Assembly (NCBI GenBank): GCA_028281425.1
Contig: JANQJX010000205.1
Span: 1-6,662, forward strand
DNA: 6,662 nucleotides
Origin: Simkania sp.
Lineage (GTDB): Bacteria > Chlamydiota > Chlamydiia > Chlamydiales > Simkaniaceae
Direction of reading: 5' to 3'
Below are positions 1-6,001 of this stretch, piece by piece. The notes beneath the pieces are model-generated. The model made no database searches. It worked only from the letters and a program-made list of their open reading frames with translations, and had not been told where the DNA came from. Within the stretch, counting starts at the first letter, position 1; the number at the start of each line of letters is the position of its first letter. The position numbers and the translations under genes were made by a program.

Positions 1-1
1 G

Positions 2-136
2 AATGCGTTGGCAACCTCTATGATGCAGGAACTAGTAGGAAGCAGCGATGCATGCTTAACTCTCCAAAGTGCTGTTAAAGCACTAGGGAATCCTCTTTGT
101 TTACGGAGAGGAGGATGTCAAGCAAGGTTGGGCTAA
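2..136 (+). pseudogene. Possible decayed fragment of an IS5-type transposase (central part)
   Basis: This frame is open from the window edge for 44 codons and ends in TAA at 134-136; no start codon is needed because it runs in from the left. The stretch G-S-S, then L-T, then AVKALGNPL and GGCQA resembles, from memory, the part of IS5-family transposases around the first catalytic region (GRS-GGLTT, then VDALGNPLR and GGQA). The match is partial: the usual TKIH segment is altered and the frame stops soon after, as expected of a dead fragment. It sits just left of purU and on the opposite strand from the IS5 remnant near the right end, so the two are not one copy. It could equally be the degraded end of an unrelated gene. 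Confidence 0.33.
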
Positions 137-217
137 TCATTTCACCTACTTTGCCGATCTTCAAGTTTAAATTTTTTGATCTCGCCTCCAAATCATGCTT
201 ATGCTAACCTAGCTTCT

Positions 218-1078
218 ATGTCTTTTAAAGAGTATATTTTAACCCTTTCTTGCAAAGATTGCTTAGGAATTGTTGCAGCTGTTTCAAGAGTACTTGCTGA
301 AAATCACCTTTTTATTTTAGAGCTTTCTCAATTTAGTGATCCTTCGACATCCCAATTTTTTATGAGAATTGATTTTCGCCAATCAGAGGATTCTTCTTTT
401 ACCAAAGAAAAGATCTATCTTGCTTTTTCTCCGATTGCTAGAAAATTTGAAATGCAATTTGAACTTCATGATAAAGAAAGACGCCCTAAAGTGCTTCTTA
501 TGGTCTCAAAAAAAGGGCACTGTTTAAATGATCTTTTGCATCGCTATGCTAATCAAACGCTTCCCATTGAAATTCCAGCTGTTGTTTCCAATCATTTAGA
601 TCTTAAAGAAATGTGCTCCTGGTATGGGATTCCTTTTTATCACCTTCCACTCACGCAAGAAACAAAAAAAAAGCAAGAAGAAAGCCTTTTAAACCTCATC
701 TCTAAGCTAAGCATCGACCTGATTGTTCTTGCACGTTACATGCAAATTTTATCTCCTCAATTTTGCAAGAAATTTCCAGGAAAAATCATCAATATTCACC
801 ACTCTTTTCTTCCCAGCTTTAAAGGAGCAAAGCCCTACCATCAAGCCTATTATCGAGGGGTAAAAGTGATCGGAGCAACAGCCCATTTTGTTACATCCCA
901 TCTCGATGAAGGCCCCATTATTGATCAAGAAACCATGCGTGTGCGCCATGATCACAAAATTCAAAAGTTGATCCAAATAGGAGAACATCTAGAATGCCTT
1001 GTGCTTGCTCGCGCCGTTGAATATCAAATCGAACAAAGAGTCTTTTTAAATGTTGATAAAACAGTTATTTTTAATTAA
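218..1078 (+). CDS. purU: Formyltetrahydrofolate deformylase PurU
   Basis: Hydrolyses 10-formyltetrahydrofolate to formate and tetrahydrofolate in the cytoplasm, balancing one-carbon folates. From ATG 218 the protein has 286 residues, the usual PurU length. An N-terminal ACT domain (about residues 3-75; YILTLSCKDCLGIVAAVS, later SQFFMRIDF) is followed by a formyltransferase-fold domain (about 88-275). That domain starts RPKVLLMVSK.GHCLNDLL and carries the catalytic triad: Asn192 and His194 in INIHHSFLPSFKGA, and Asp230 in LDEGPII. The frame extends upstream to a TTG at 176, but the extra 14 residues match nothing typical of PurU, so I chose ATG 218. Neither start has a good ribosome-binding site. 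The gene stands apart from the downstream operon by 95 bases. Family assignment is firm; its importance here is inference, since chlamydiae generally lack de novo purine synthesis. Confidence 0.94.
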   Translation: MSFKEYILTLSCKDCLGIVAAVSRVLAENHLFILELSQFSDPSTSQFFMRIDFRQSEDSSFTKEKIYLAFSPIARKFEMQFELHDKERRPKVLLMVSKKGHCLNDLLHRYANQTLPIEIPAVVSNHLDLKEMCSWYGIPFYHLPLTQETKKKQEESLLNLISKLSIDLIVLARYMQILSPQFCKKFPGKIINIHHSFLPSFKGAKPYHQAYYRGVKVIGATAHFVTSHLDEGPIIDQETMRVRHDHKIQKLIQIGEHLECLVLARAVEYQIEQRVFLNVDKTVIFN

Positions 1079-1118
1079 CCTGCTTTGAAAGCTTGTATAA
1101 AAATAGGGGATAAATCTC

Positions 1119-1147
1119 TTCTCTTTTAAATATTCTTTTCTTATAAT
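1119..1147 (+). promoter_or_regulatory. Candidate sigma-70-type promoter for the bolA-grx operon
   Basis: A perfect -10 hexamer TATAAT lies at 1142-1147. Seventeen bases upstream is TTCTCT (1119-1124), a poor -35 that matches the consensus at three of six positions. Transcription would begin near 1153-1155, leaving a leader of about 20 bases before the bolA-grx start. It is the only strong -10 in the gap between purU and the operon, but the weak -35 keeps it a candidate. Confidence 0.42.
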
Positions 1148-1175
1148 GTCGCCAAAAATGAGGTAAACTTTAGTG

Positions 1176-1721
1176 ATGGATTCCAAAGAAATAGAAGAAA
1201 TTATTAAAAAAGAACTCAAAATTGAGCATGTTGCCGTGCAAAATCCAAGAAAAGATGGGCTTCATTTTGAAGTTCTCATTGTTTCAAATGCTTTTGAAGG
1301 CAAATCTCCTCTTCAGCAGCACCAAATGATCATGCCCCTTTTTCAAAACCATTTTGAAAAAAATTTGCATGCCCTCAGTCTCAAAACATTCACCCCTAAA
1401 GAGTGGGCAAAAAATCTTATAGATGAAACATTAAAAAAAATCGATCGAGATGTCAAATTTCACCCAATCATTCTTTTCATGAAAGGCTCTAAAGAAGAGC
1501 CCATGTGTGGTTTTTCAAAGAGTGTTGTTGAAATTTTAAATGGGCTCAATGCGACCTATGAAACTCGTAATGTCTTAGAAGATGATCTATTGCGTCAAGC
1601 AATTAAAAAGTATTCAAACTGGCCAACACTTCCCCAGCTCTATATCAAGGGAAAATTTGTTGGAGGATGTGATATTGTTAAAGAATTGTATGAAAATGGA
1701 AAATTAAAACAATATCTTTAA
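1176..1721 (+). CDS. BolA/IbaG-like domain fused to monothiol glutaredoxin (CGFS)
   Basis: A single cytoplasmic protein of about 181 residues joins two partners of [2Fe-2S] cluster handling. Residues about 1-80 form a BolA/IbaG-type domain: HFEVLIVS, FEGKSPLQQHQMI, and LHALSLKTFTPKEWA with the conserved His near 65. Residues about 84-181 form a Grx4/GrxD-type monothiol glutaredoxin: the Lys of FMKGS, active site CGFS (about 111-114), WPTLPQLYI and GGCD for glutathione binding. In most bacteria these are separate proteins that form a cluster-bridged heterodimer; the fusion should hold them together. ATG 1176 is taken as start, but GTG 1173 is possible and lies at better distance (9 bases) from the GAGG at 1160-1163. 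It is first in a tight run, 6 bases before mscS. Domain calls are firm; the precise cluster role is inferred from the families. Confidence 0.93.
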   Translation: MDSKEIEEIIKKELKIEHVAVQNPRKDGLHFEVLIVSNAFEGKSPLQQHQMIMPLFQNHFEKNLHALSLKTFTPKEWAKNLIDETLKKIDRDVKFHPIILFMKGSKEEPMCGFSKSVVEILNGLNATYETRNVLEDDLLRQAIKKYSNWPTLPQLYIKGKFVGGCDIVKELYENGKLKQYL

Positions 1722-1727
1722 AAAAGT

Positions 1728-2828
1728 ATGGAAGAATCAACACAAGAAATTTCAAATCTCTTTTTTCAAAGAGGATGGGCTATTCCCCTTTCTCTTATCC
1801 TCCTTTTAGCTCTTTTCTTCCATTTTTCTATCCATCGCATTTATAAAAAACTCTATCCCAAAATTGAAAGGTCCCATTTAGCTTGGGATTCTTCTCTTTT
1901 AAAAGCTCTTATTTTACCCCTGAGTTTCCTCATTTGGATTTTAGCAATCACTTTCAGTGCTGAAATTTTAGGATACCATTTTGAAAATGATACATTTACC
2001 CCCTTTTTTAAAGGGCTCCGTGAACTTGCGATCATTTTTTTGATTTTGTGGACGGCGCTTCGCTTTATCACAAATATGGAAAAAACCTACTCCTCTCGAA
2101 AAAAGACGAGAAAAAAAAGCTATGATAAAACCACCGTGCGTGCGGTTTGTCAGATTTCACGCATTCTCGTCATCTTAACTTCTCTTCTTGTCTTTTTACA
2201 AACACGCAATATCAATATTTCTGCTGTCTTAGCTTTTGGAGGAGCAGGAGGTATCGTTGTAGGTCTTGCAGCAAAAGACTTGCTTGCGAATTTTTTCGGC
2301 GGATTGATGATCTATCTCGACCGCCCTTTCAATGTAGGAGATTGGGTACGCTCTCCTGATCGAGAGATCGAAGGAACTGTAGAAACCATCGGATGGAGGC
2401 TCACTTGTATCCGCACGTTTAGCAAACGTCCCCTCTATGTTCCAAATGGGGTTTTTTCTAATATCTCTGTCGAAAACCCCTCTCGTATGAAAAACCGGCA
2501 AATCAAAACCCGCATCGGTGTTCGCTACGACGACGCTTCAAGACTTGCAAATATTGTCTCTGAAGTGGAAACAATGATCCGCAACCATCCTGAAATTGAC
2601 ACCAATGTTTACTTGATGGTCCGTTTTGATGAATTTGCTCCTTCATCTCTTAATTTTCTTATCTACTGTTTTACCAAGACGATCAATTGGGCAGATTATC
2701 TTTTAGTGCAGCAAGATGTCTATTTAAAAACGATAGAAATCATTGAAAAAAATGGGGCTCAGATCGCATTTCCTACAACAACACTTCATGTTCCCAATCA
2801 GGTTGATGTTCAAATTCCTTCCTCATGA
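1728..2828 (+). CDS. MscS-family small-conductance mechanosensitive channel
   Basis: Inner-membrane channel that opens under membrane tension to release solutes after osmotic downshock. It has 366 residues, longer than the roughly 286 of E. coli MscS because of extra N-terminal helices. Hydrophobic segments lie near 17-38, 57-82, 97-116 and 139-157, followed by the glycine- and alanine-rich pore helix (about 163-196; AFGGAGGIVVGLAAKD, then LANFFGGLMIYLDRPF). The beta domain follows with VGDWV, EGTVETIGWRLTCIRT and the motif YVPNG.FSN, then an alpha/beta C-terminal domain ending in AFPTTTLHVP, the usual MscS tail. A basic patch SRKKTRKK (about 123-130) lies on the predicted cytoplasmic side before the fourth segment. 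The gene starts 6 bases after bolA-grx without a visible Shine-Dalgarno site, and its stop overlaps the next ATG. It could gate under conditions other than osmotic shock, as many MscS paralogues are specialised. Confidence 0.95.
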   Translation: MEESTQEISNLFFQRGWAIPLSLILLLALFFHFSIHRIYKKLYPKIERSHLAWDSSLLKALILPLSFLIWILAITFSAEILGYHFENDTFTPFFKGLRELAIIFLILWTALRFITNMEKTYSSRKKTRKKSYDKTTVRAVCQISRILVILTSLLVFLQTRNINISAVLAFGGAGGIVVGLAAKDLLANFFGGLMIYLDRPFNVGDWVRSPDREIEGTVETIGWRLTCIRTFSKRPLYVPNGVFSNISVENPSRMKNRQIKTRIGVRYDDASRLANIVSEVETMIRNHPEIDTNVYLMVRFDEFAPSSLNFLIYCFTKTINWADYLLVQQDVYLKTIEIIEKNGAQIAFPTTTLHVPNQVDVQIPSS

Positions 2829-3496
2829 ATGAATTTTTATTTTTTTTTCATATCTTTGCACTGCTTCTATTTATCTTAGGAGCTCTTCGCTTAGGAAAAG
2901 AAGCCCTTATCACCTCTTTTGCGTTTCAAGTGTTAATTGCAAATCTCTTTATCACCAAACAAATGGTTTGTTTTAGACTCCATATCACGTGTGTCGATGT
3001 TTATACAATAGGAGCTCTCCTTTCTTTGAATATGTTGCAAGAATTTTATGGGAAAAAAGTGGCTAAACAATCGATTTGGATCACTTTTTTTTTCCTTTTT
3101 TTCTTCGTCATCATGTCTCGATTTCATCTCAAATACCTTCCAAGCATTACCGACACATTTCACAAACCCTTTCAGATGATTTTATCTCCCTCTTTTCGCA
3201 TCGTTTTATCTTCTTTCATCGTGATGTTAATCGCTCAGCTTCTCGATGTGAAACTCTATGGCTACTTTAAAAGAAAATGGAAAGGTAAAAAAATCATGTT
3301 TTCTTTTACAGCTGCCTCTTTGATTTCTCAATTTGTCGATACTTTTCTCTTTAGCTATCTTGCTCTTTATGATCTCGTGCATTCCTTAAGAGATATCATT
3401 TTGATAAGCTATTTGATCAAAGTGGGAATCATTTTTTGTATGGCCCCTTTTACAGCTTTTTTAAAACGGTTATTTCATGATCGACTTCAAGTTTGA
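2825..3496 (+). CDS. yhhQ: Queuosine precursor transporter (YhhQ/QPTR, VUT family)
   Basis: Integral inner-membrane protein of 223 residues, typical for this family, which imports queuosine precursors (preQ0, preQ1 or queuine). About six or seven hydrophobic segments span the chain (near 3-21, 28-46, 56-71, 84-99, 122-140, 159-181, 188-213). Family marks visible here are NLFITKQ (40-46), LQEFYGKK (71-78), the Gln138-Asp141 pair in QLLDVKLYGYFKR, and SQFVDTFLF (168-176). The ATG overlaps the mscS stop by four bases (ATGA), and its own end overlaps tgt by 20 bases, so translation of the three genes is probably coupled. The direct link to tgt supports the assignment strongly, because the cargo is the substrate of that enzyme. 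Established knowledge: chlamydial members have been linked to queuine salvage. Which base this one carries cannot be read from the sequence. Confidence 0.92.
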   Translation: MNEFLFFFHIFALLLFILGALRLGKEALITSFAFQVLIANLFITKQMVCFRLHITCVDVYTIGALLSLNMLQEFYGKKVAKQSIWITFFFLFFFVIMSRFHLKYLPSITDTFHKPFQMILSPSFRIVLSSFIVMLIAQLLDVKLYGYFKRKWKGKKIMFSFTAASLISQFVDTFLFSYLALYDLVHSLRDIILISYLIKVGIIFCMAPFTAFLKRLFHDRLQV

Positions 3497-4607
3497 AATT
3501 CTCTTTGAATCAAAAAAATCAAAAGCACGCGTCGGTCGCATCCATACACCTCATGGATGGATTGACACTCCCGGGTTTGTGGCTGTTGGGACAAATGGCA
3601 CTTTAAAAGCAATCGATAATGAAATGGTTAAACAGGTGGGATTACAATTGATGTTTTGCAATACCTACCACCTTCTTCTTCAACCCGGGATAGAAATCAT
3701 TAAAAAGGCGGGGGGGATTCACAATTTTATCAACCGCAAATTGCCAATTATCACTGATTCAGGGGGCTTTCAAATCTTTAGCTTAGCTTATGGGGGAGTT
3801 TTGGATGAACTCAAAAGCAGAGGACAGAAAAAAAAGAATCAAGGAGTCTTAAAAATTAGCGATGAGGGAGTTGTATTCCGTTCTTATCGCGATGGAAAAA
3901 AAATTCTTCTGACCCCCGAAAGTTCCATTGAAGCTCAAAAAGCACTCGGCGGTGATATCATCATTCCTTTCGATGAACTTCCCCCTTATCATACCAGCTC
4001 AAATACTTTAATGCGCTCTCTTGAACGTACCCATGAGTGGGAAAAAAGATCTCTTGCTGTCCATCTTAAAAACCGAAAAAATCAGGCTATATATGGAGTG
4101 ATTCATGGGGGAATAGATCTCAGTCTTAGGAAAAAAAGCTGCAACGTTTTAACCTCTCTTCCTTTCGATGGATTTGCCATTGGAGGAAGTATGGGAAAAA
4201 ATCAAGAAGAGATGCTCTCTATGCTGAATTTTACCCTTGATCATTTGCCCAAAGAGCTGCCGATTCATCTTCTTGGAATTGCCGATCTTTCTTCTCTTGC
4301 TTCTTGCATTCCTTTAGGCATTGATACTTTTGATAGCTCTTATCCCACAAAAGCAGCACGCCACGGCTCTCTTTTAACAAAAAAGGGTCTTCTTAAAATC
4401 AGTCGTAAAATCTTTGCAAACAACTTTAACCCCATTGAAAAAGGATGTTCTTGCTATAGCTGTACCCACTTTAGTCTTGCTTATCTCCATCACCTCTTCA
4501 AAGCACGTGAGTTAAGTGCTCTTACCATTGCTTCGATTCATAACTTGCATTTCATGGTCGAACTGATGGCAAATTATAGACAAAAAATCTATCTATCCAA
4601 AATTTGA
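3477..4607 (+). CDS. tgt: Queuine/preQ1 tRNA-ribosyltransferase Tgt
   Basis: Exchanges guanine 34 of tRNAs with GUN anticodons (Asp, Asn, His, Tyr) for a queuosine precursor. It has 376 residues, the normal TIM-barrel Tgt length. The general-base Asp94 lies in ITDSGGFQIFS, Asp166 in PFDEL, and the nucleophile Asp286 in IDTFDSSYPTK. Zinc ligands are Cys324, Cys326, Cys329 (CSCYSC) and His355 in SIHN. Compared with the preQ1-specific Zymomonas enzyme, Cys158 is Leu168, Gln203 is His210 and Val233 is Gly240; the last equals the residue in the queuine-using eukaryotic enzyme. This suggests queuine itself as substrate (inference). The start ATG lies inside the transporter gene, giving coupled expression, and the stop is followed by a non-coding gap. 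A queuine-specific reading needs biochemical support; identity as Tgt is firm. Confidence 0.96.
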   Translation: MIDFKFEILFESKKSKARVGRIHTPHGWIDTPGFVAVGTNGTLKAIDNEMVKQVGLQLMFCNTYHLLLQPGIEIIKKAGGIHNFINRKLPIITDSGGFQIFSLAYGGVLDELKSRGQKKKNQGVLKISDEGVVFRSYRDGKKILLTPESSIEAQKALGGDIIIPFDELPPYHTSSNTLMRSLERTHEWEKRSLAVHLKNRKNQAIYGVIHGGIDLSLRKKSCNVLTSLPFDGFAIGGSMGKNQEEMLSMLNFTLDHLPKELPIHLLGIADLSSLASCIPLGIDTFDSSYPTKAARHGSLLTKKGLLKISRKIFANNFNPIEKGCSCYSCTHFSLAYLHHLFKARELSALTIASIHNLHFMVELMANYRQKIYLSKI

Positions 4608-4660
4608 AAAAATTTTTCACTTCAAGGCAGTCCCGTAAGGTGAATTCTTAAGATACATTC

Positions 4661-4683
4661 GGGAAACAGTCTGTTCCCCTTTT
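4661..4683 (+). terminator. Weak intrinsic-terminator-like hairpin after tgt
   Basis: GGGAAACA and TGTTCCC pair over seven base pairs with one bulged A around a three-base loop (4661-4677), followed after two C by TTTT (4680-4683). It lies about 55 bases after the tgt stop, where the operon should end. The short T tract and the bulge make it a weak candidate, and its right arm overlaps the left member of an inverted repeat pair. Confidence 0.3.
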
Positions 4684-4705
4684 CGAAAGAGAGGGCATGC
4701 GAAAT
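4671..4705 (+). repeat. Left member of an imperfect inverted repeat bracketing the EamA gene
   Basis: Read as its reverse complement, this stretch matches 5755-5785 in the blocks ATT, CGCATGCC, TTTCGAA, GG and ACAG in the same order, with small gaps. CGCATGCC (8 bases) and TTTCGAA (7 bases) are exact. The two copies face each other across the promoter and the whole EamA gene, about 1.1 kb apart. Confidence 0.5.
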
Positions 4706-4737
4706 ACAGGCTAAGCGAGCTGTTTAAAGTCATCTGA

Positions 4738-4766
4738 TTGACAAAAGGATAATTTTGAGATAAAAT
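4738..4766 (+). promoter_or_regulatory. Near-consensus sigma-70-type promoter for the EamA gene
   Basis: A perfect -35 TTGACA (4738-4743) is followed by exactly 17 bases and then TAAAAT (4761-4766), which is five of six in the -10 consensus. Expected transcription start is about 4773, giving a very AT-rich leader of about 25 bases before ATG 4798 with no Shine-Dalgarno site. It is the best promoter in the window and shows that the EamA gene is transcribed apart from the tgt operon. Confidence 0.78.
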
Positions 4767-4797
4767 GAAGCTTTTTAGTTTTATATTAAACTTTTAA

Positions 4798-5748
4798 ATG
4801 TTTTTTCTTCTTTCCATTTTAATGTATGCCGCTTGGTCAAGCATTTTTTCCTTTGGAAAGCTGGCCTTAGAAAACAGTCCTCCCCTCTTTTTGACCGGAT
4901 TTCGCATGTTCTTTGCAGGATTGATTTTAATCATCTGGCTTGCTCTTAAAAACCCCTCTTCACTCAAGATTGGGAAAAAGCAACTTTTACCCCTTTTGGC
5001 TCTTACCCTTTTTAGCATCTATTTAACAAATATTTTAGAATTTTGGGGGCTTCAATATCTCTCAGCAGCAAAGACTTGTTTCATCTATAGCCTTTCTCCT
5101 TTTTTTGCTGCAATTTTTTCCTATATTCATTTCAAAGAAAAGGTCAATAGACAAAAGCTCTTTGGAATGTTGATTGGATTTGCTGGATTTATTCCTGTTT
5201 TAATGATCCAAACGGGATCAGAAGAGCTTTTCAATGCTTTTAGTTTTTTTAGTTGGCCTGAACTGGCTATTATGGGCGCTGCCCTTTTTTCGGTGTATGG
5301 CTGGATTCTCTTACGTATCATTGTTAAAAATCATACCCTATCTCCTATCTATGCAAATGGCTATAGCATGCTTTTCGGAGGGACTTTGGCTTTTATTCAC
5401 TCTTTTTTTGTTGATACATGGTCTCCTATTCCAGTCACTCATGGAAACACTCTCCCTTTTCTTCAAGGTATTATGGTCATGATTTTAATTTCCAATATTT
5501 TTTGTTATAATATATATGGATACTTGCTTAAAAAATTTACAGCGACTTTTCTTGCTTTTCTAGGTCTTTTAAGTCCCATTTTTGCCTCTTTAAATAGTTG
5601 GATTTTACTCAAAGAAAGACCTTCTCCTGTCATTTTACTCTCAACTCTTATCGTCTCTTTAGGCCTTTTCCTAGTCTATCAAGCCGAATTGAAACAAGGC
5701 TATATCGTCAAAAGAGAAGAAAAAAAGCCCATCAAAGTTGACGCTTAA
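4798..5748 (+). CDS. EamA-domain (DMT superfamily) metabolite transporter
   Basis: Inner-membrane carrier of 316 residues with ten predicted helices in two homologous EamA halves, about residues 3-136 and 155-296. Half one opens with MYAAWSSIFSFGKLALE and ends in YSLSPFFAAIFSYIHFKEKVN; half two ends in the matching FLGLLSPIFASLNSWILLKERPSP, so each half carries the usual helix pair closed by a Glu (114 and 273). The tail after 297 is basic and lies in the cytoplasm. The start at 4798 fits the family and the promoter, though there is no ribosome-binding site. The cargo is unknown. A chlamydial DMT-superfamily protein is known to exchange S-adenosylmethionine for S-adenosylhomocysteine, so that is one possibility, but DMT proteins also carry amino acids, nucleotide sugars and drugs. 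Inverted repeats flank the gene. Confidence 0.9.
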   Translation: MFFLLSILMYAAWSSIFSFGKLALENSPPLFLTGFRMFFAGLILIIWLALKNPSSLKIGKKQLLPLLALTLFSIYLTNILEFWGLQYLSAAKTCFIYSLSPFFAAIFSYIHFKEKVNRQKLFGMLIGFAGFIPVLMIQTGSEELFNAFSFFSWPELAIMGAALFSVYGWILLRIIVKNHTLSPIYANGYSMLFGGTLAFIHSFFVDTWSPIPVTHGNTLPFLQGIMVMILISNIFCYNIYGYLLKKFTATFLAFLGLLSPIFASLNSWILLKERPSPVILLSTLIVSLGLFLVYQAELKQGYIVKREEKKPIKVDA

Positions 5749-5754
5749 CCTTAC

Positions 5755-5785
5755 ATTGCGCATGCCACCTTTTTCGAACGGACAG
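5755..5785 (-). repeat. Right member of the inverted repeat bracketing the EamA gene
   Basis: Begins seven bases after the EamA stop. It contains CGCATGCC (5759-5766) and TTTCGAA (5772-5778), both present in inverted form near 4682-4701 upstream of the gene. It lacks a clean hairpin followed by T, so a simple terminator role does not explain it. Confidence 0.5.
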
Positions 5786-5910
5786 GTTTGTGACCTAACT
5801 TAAACCTCAAATTGCGGAGAAAAGATCATTTATTGAAAAGGGTTTTTACAGATTGCAAACATCACTTGCCACATACTAAGCTGGAGCTCATCAAAGCATC
5901 AAAATACCCC

Positions 5911-5952
5911 ACGTGCTTGACAACACGTCTAGTCATCACATAGTGACACTAG
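5911..5952. repeat. Two short adjacent hairpins
   Basis: ACGTG and CACGT (5911-5915 and 5924-5928) form a 5-bp stem with an 8-base loop. Immediately after, CTAGT and ACTAG (5929-5933 and 5948-5952) enclose an inner CAC/GTG stem. Each alone could be chance, but they lead directly into the long perfect palindrome at 5960. Confidence 0.45.
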
Positions 5953-5959
5953 TAATAGA

Positions 5960-5995
5960 AGGCAGAGGTCATCACAAATGTGATGACCTCTGCCT
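5960..5995. repeat. Perfect palindrome: 17-bp arms with a 2-base loop
   Basis: The arm AGGCAGAGGTCATCACA (5960-5976) is followed by AA and then by its exact reverse complement (5979-5995). Seventeen paired bases without a mismatch cannot be chance in a region this size. There is no T tract on the plus side and only a mixed TTCTATT on the minus side, so it is not a standard terminator. It ends six bases from the stop that closes the truncated IS5 fragment. It may be a mobile-element end, a recombination or cruciform site, or the stem of a small RNA. Confidence 0.95.
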
Positions 5996-6001
5996 GATTC
6001 A

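Larger units (their letters stand above)
5749..6001. other. Gene-free stretch after the EamA gene, rich in dyad symmetry
   Basis: No recognisable coding sequence was found here on either strand. The longest start-to-stop frame I noticed is 24 codons on the minus strand (5862-5936), which resembles no family I know. The stretch holds the right inverted repeat copy, three hairpins in a row between 5911 and 5995, and nonamer GTCATCACA at 5932-5940 and 5968-5976, with its reverse complement at 5979-5987. No clear terminator for the EamA gene is visible. Confidence 0.6.

Noticed and set aside
28..54. GGAAGCAGC preceded by GCAGG resembles the conserved tip of SRP RNA (4.5S).
   Set aside because: The spacing between CAGG and AGCAGC is 11 instead of 10 bases, the UCC/GGA apical stem does not form, and flanking bases do not build the long SRP rod.
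176..205. TTGATC and TATGCT spaced by 18 bases as a promoter for purU.
   Set aside because: Each hexamer matches only four of six, and the transcript would start a few bases before ATG 218; too weak to call.
176..217. TTG-initiated 14-residue extension of PurU.
   Set aside because: The extra residues do not resemble PurU, which normally begins directly at the ACT domain; ATG 218 gives the family length.
1084..1094. GCTTTGAAAGC just after purU as a terminator stem.
   Set aside because: The loop would be a single base and no T run follows.
2229..2501. 90-codon minus-strand frame and a 70-codon plus-strand frame at 2147-2359 inside mscS.
   Set aside because: Both are shadows within a well-supported MscS gene and show no family resemblance.
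4608..4617. AAAAATTTTT palindromic run right after tgt as a terminator.
   Set aside because: It has no G-C pairs and no loop, so it cannot form a stable stem.
5862..5936. Minus-strand 24-codon frame starting at ATG 5936.
   Set aside because: Too short, no ribosome-binding site, and it overlaps the hairpin cluster; no family recognised.
5911..5995. Repeated GTCATCACA as a CRISPR-like array.
   Set aside because: Only two direct copies and one inverted copy of nine bases, without regular spacers of typical length or cas genes.
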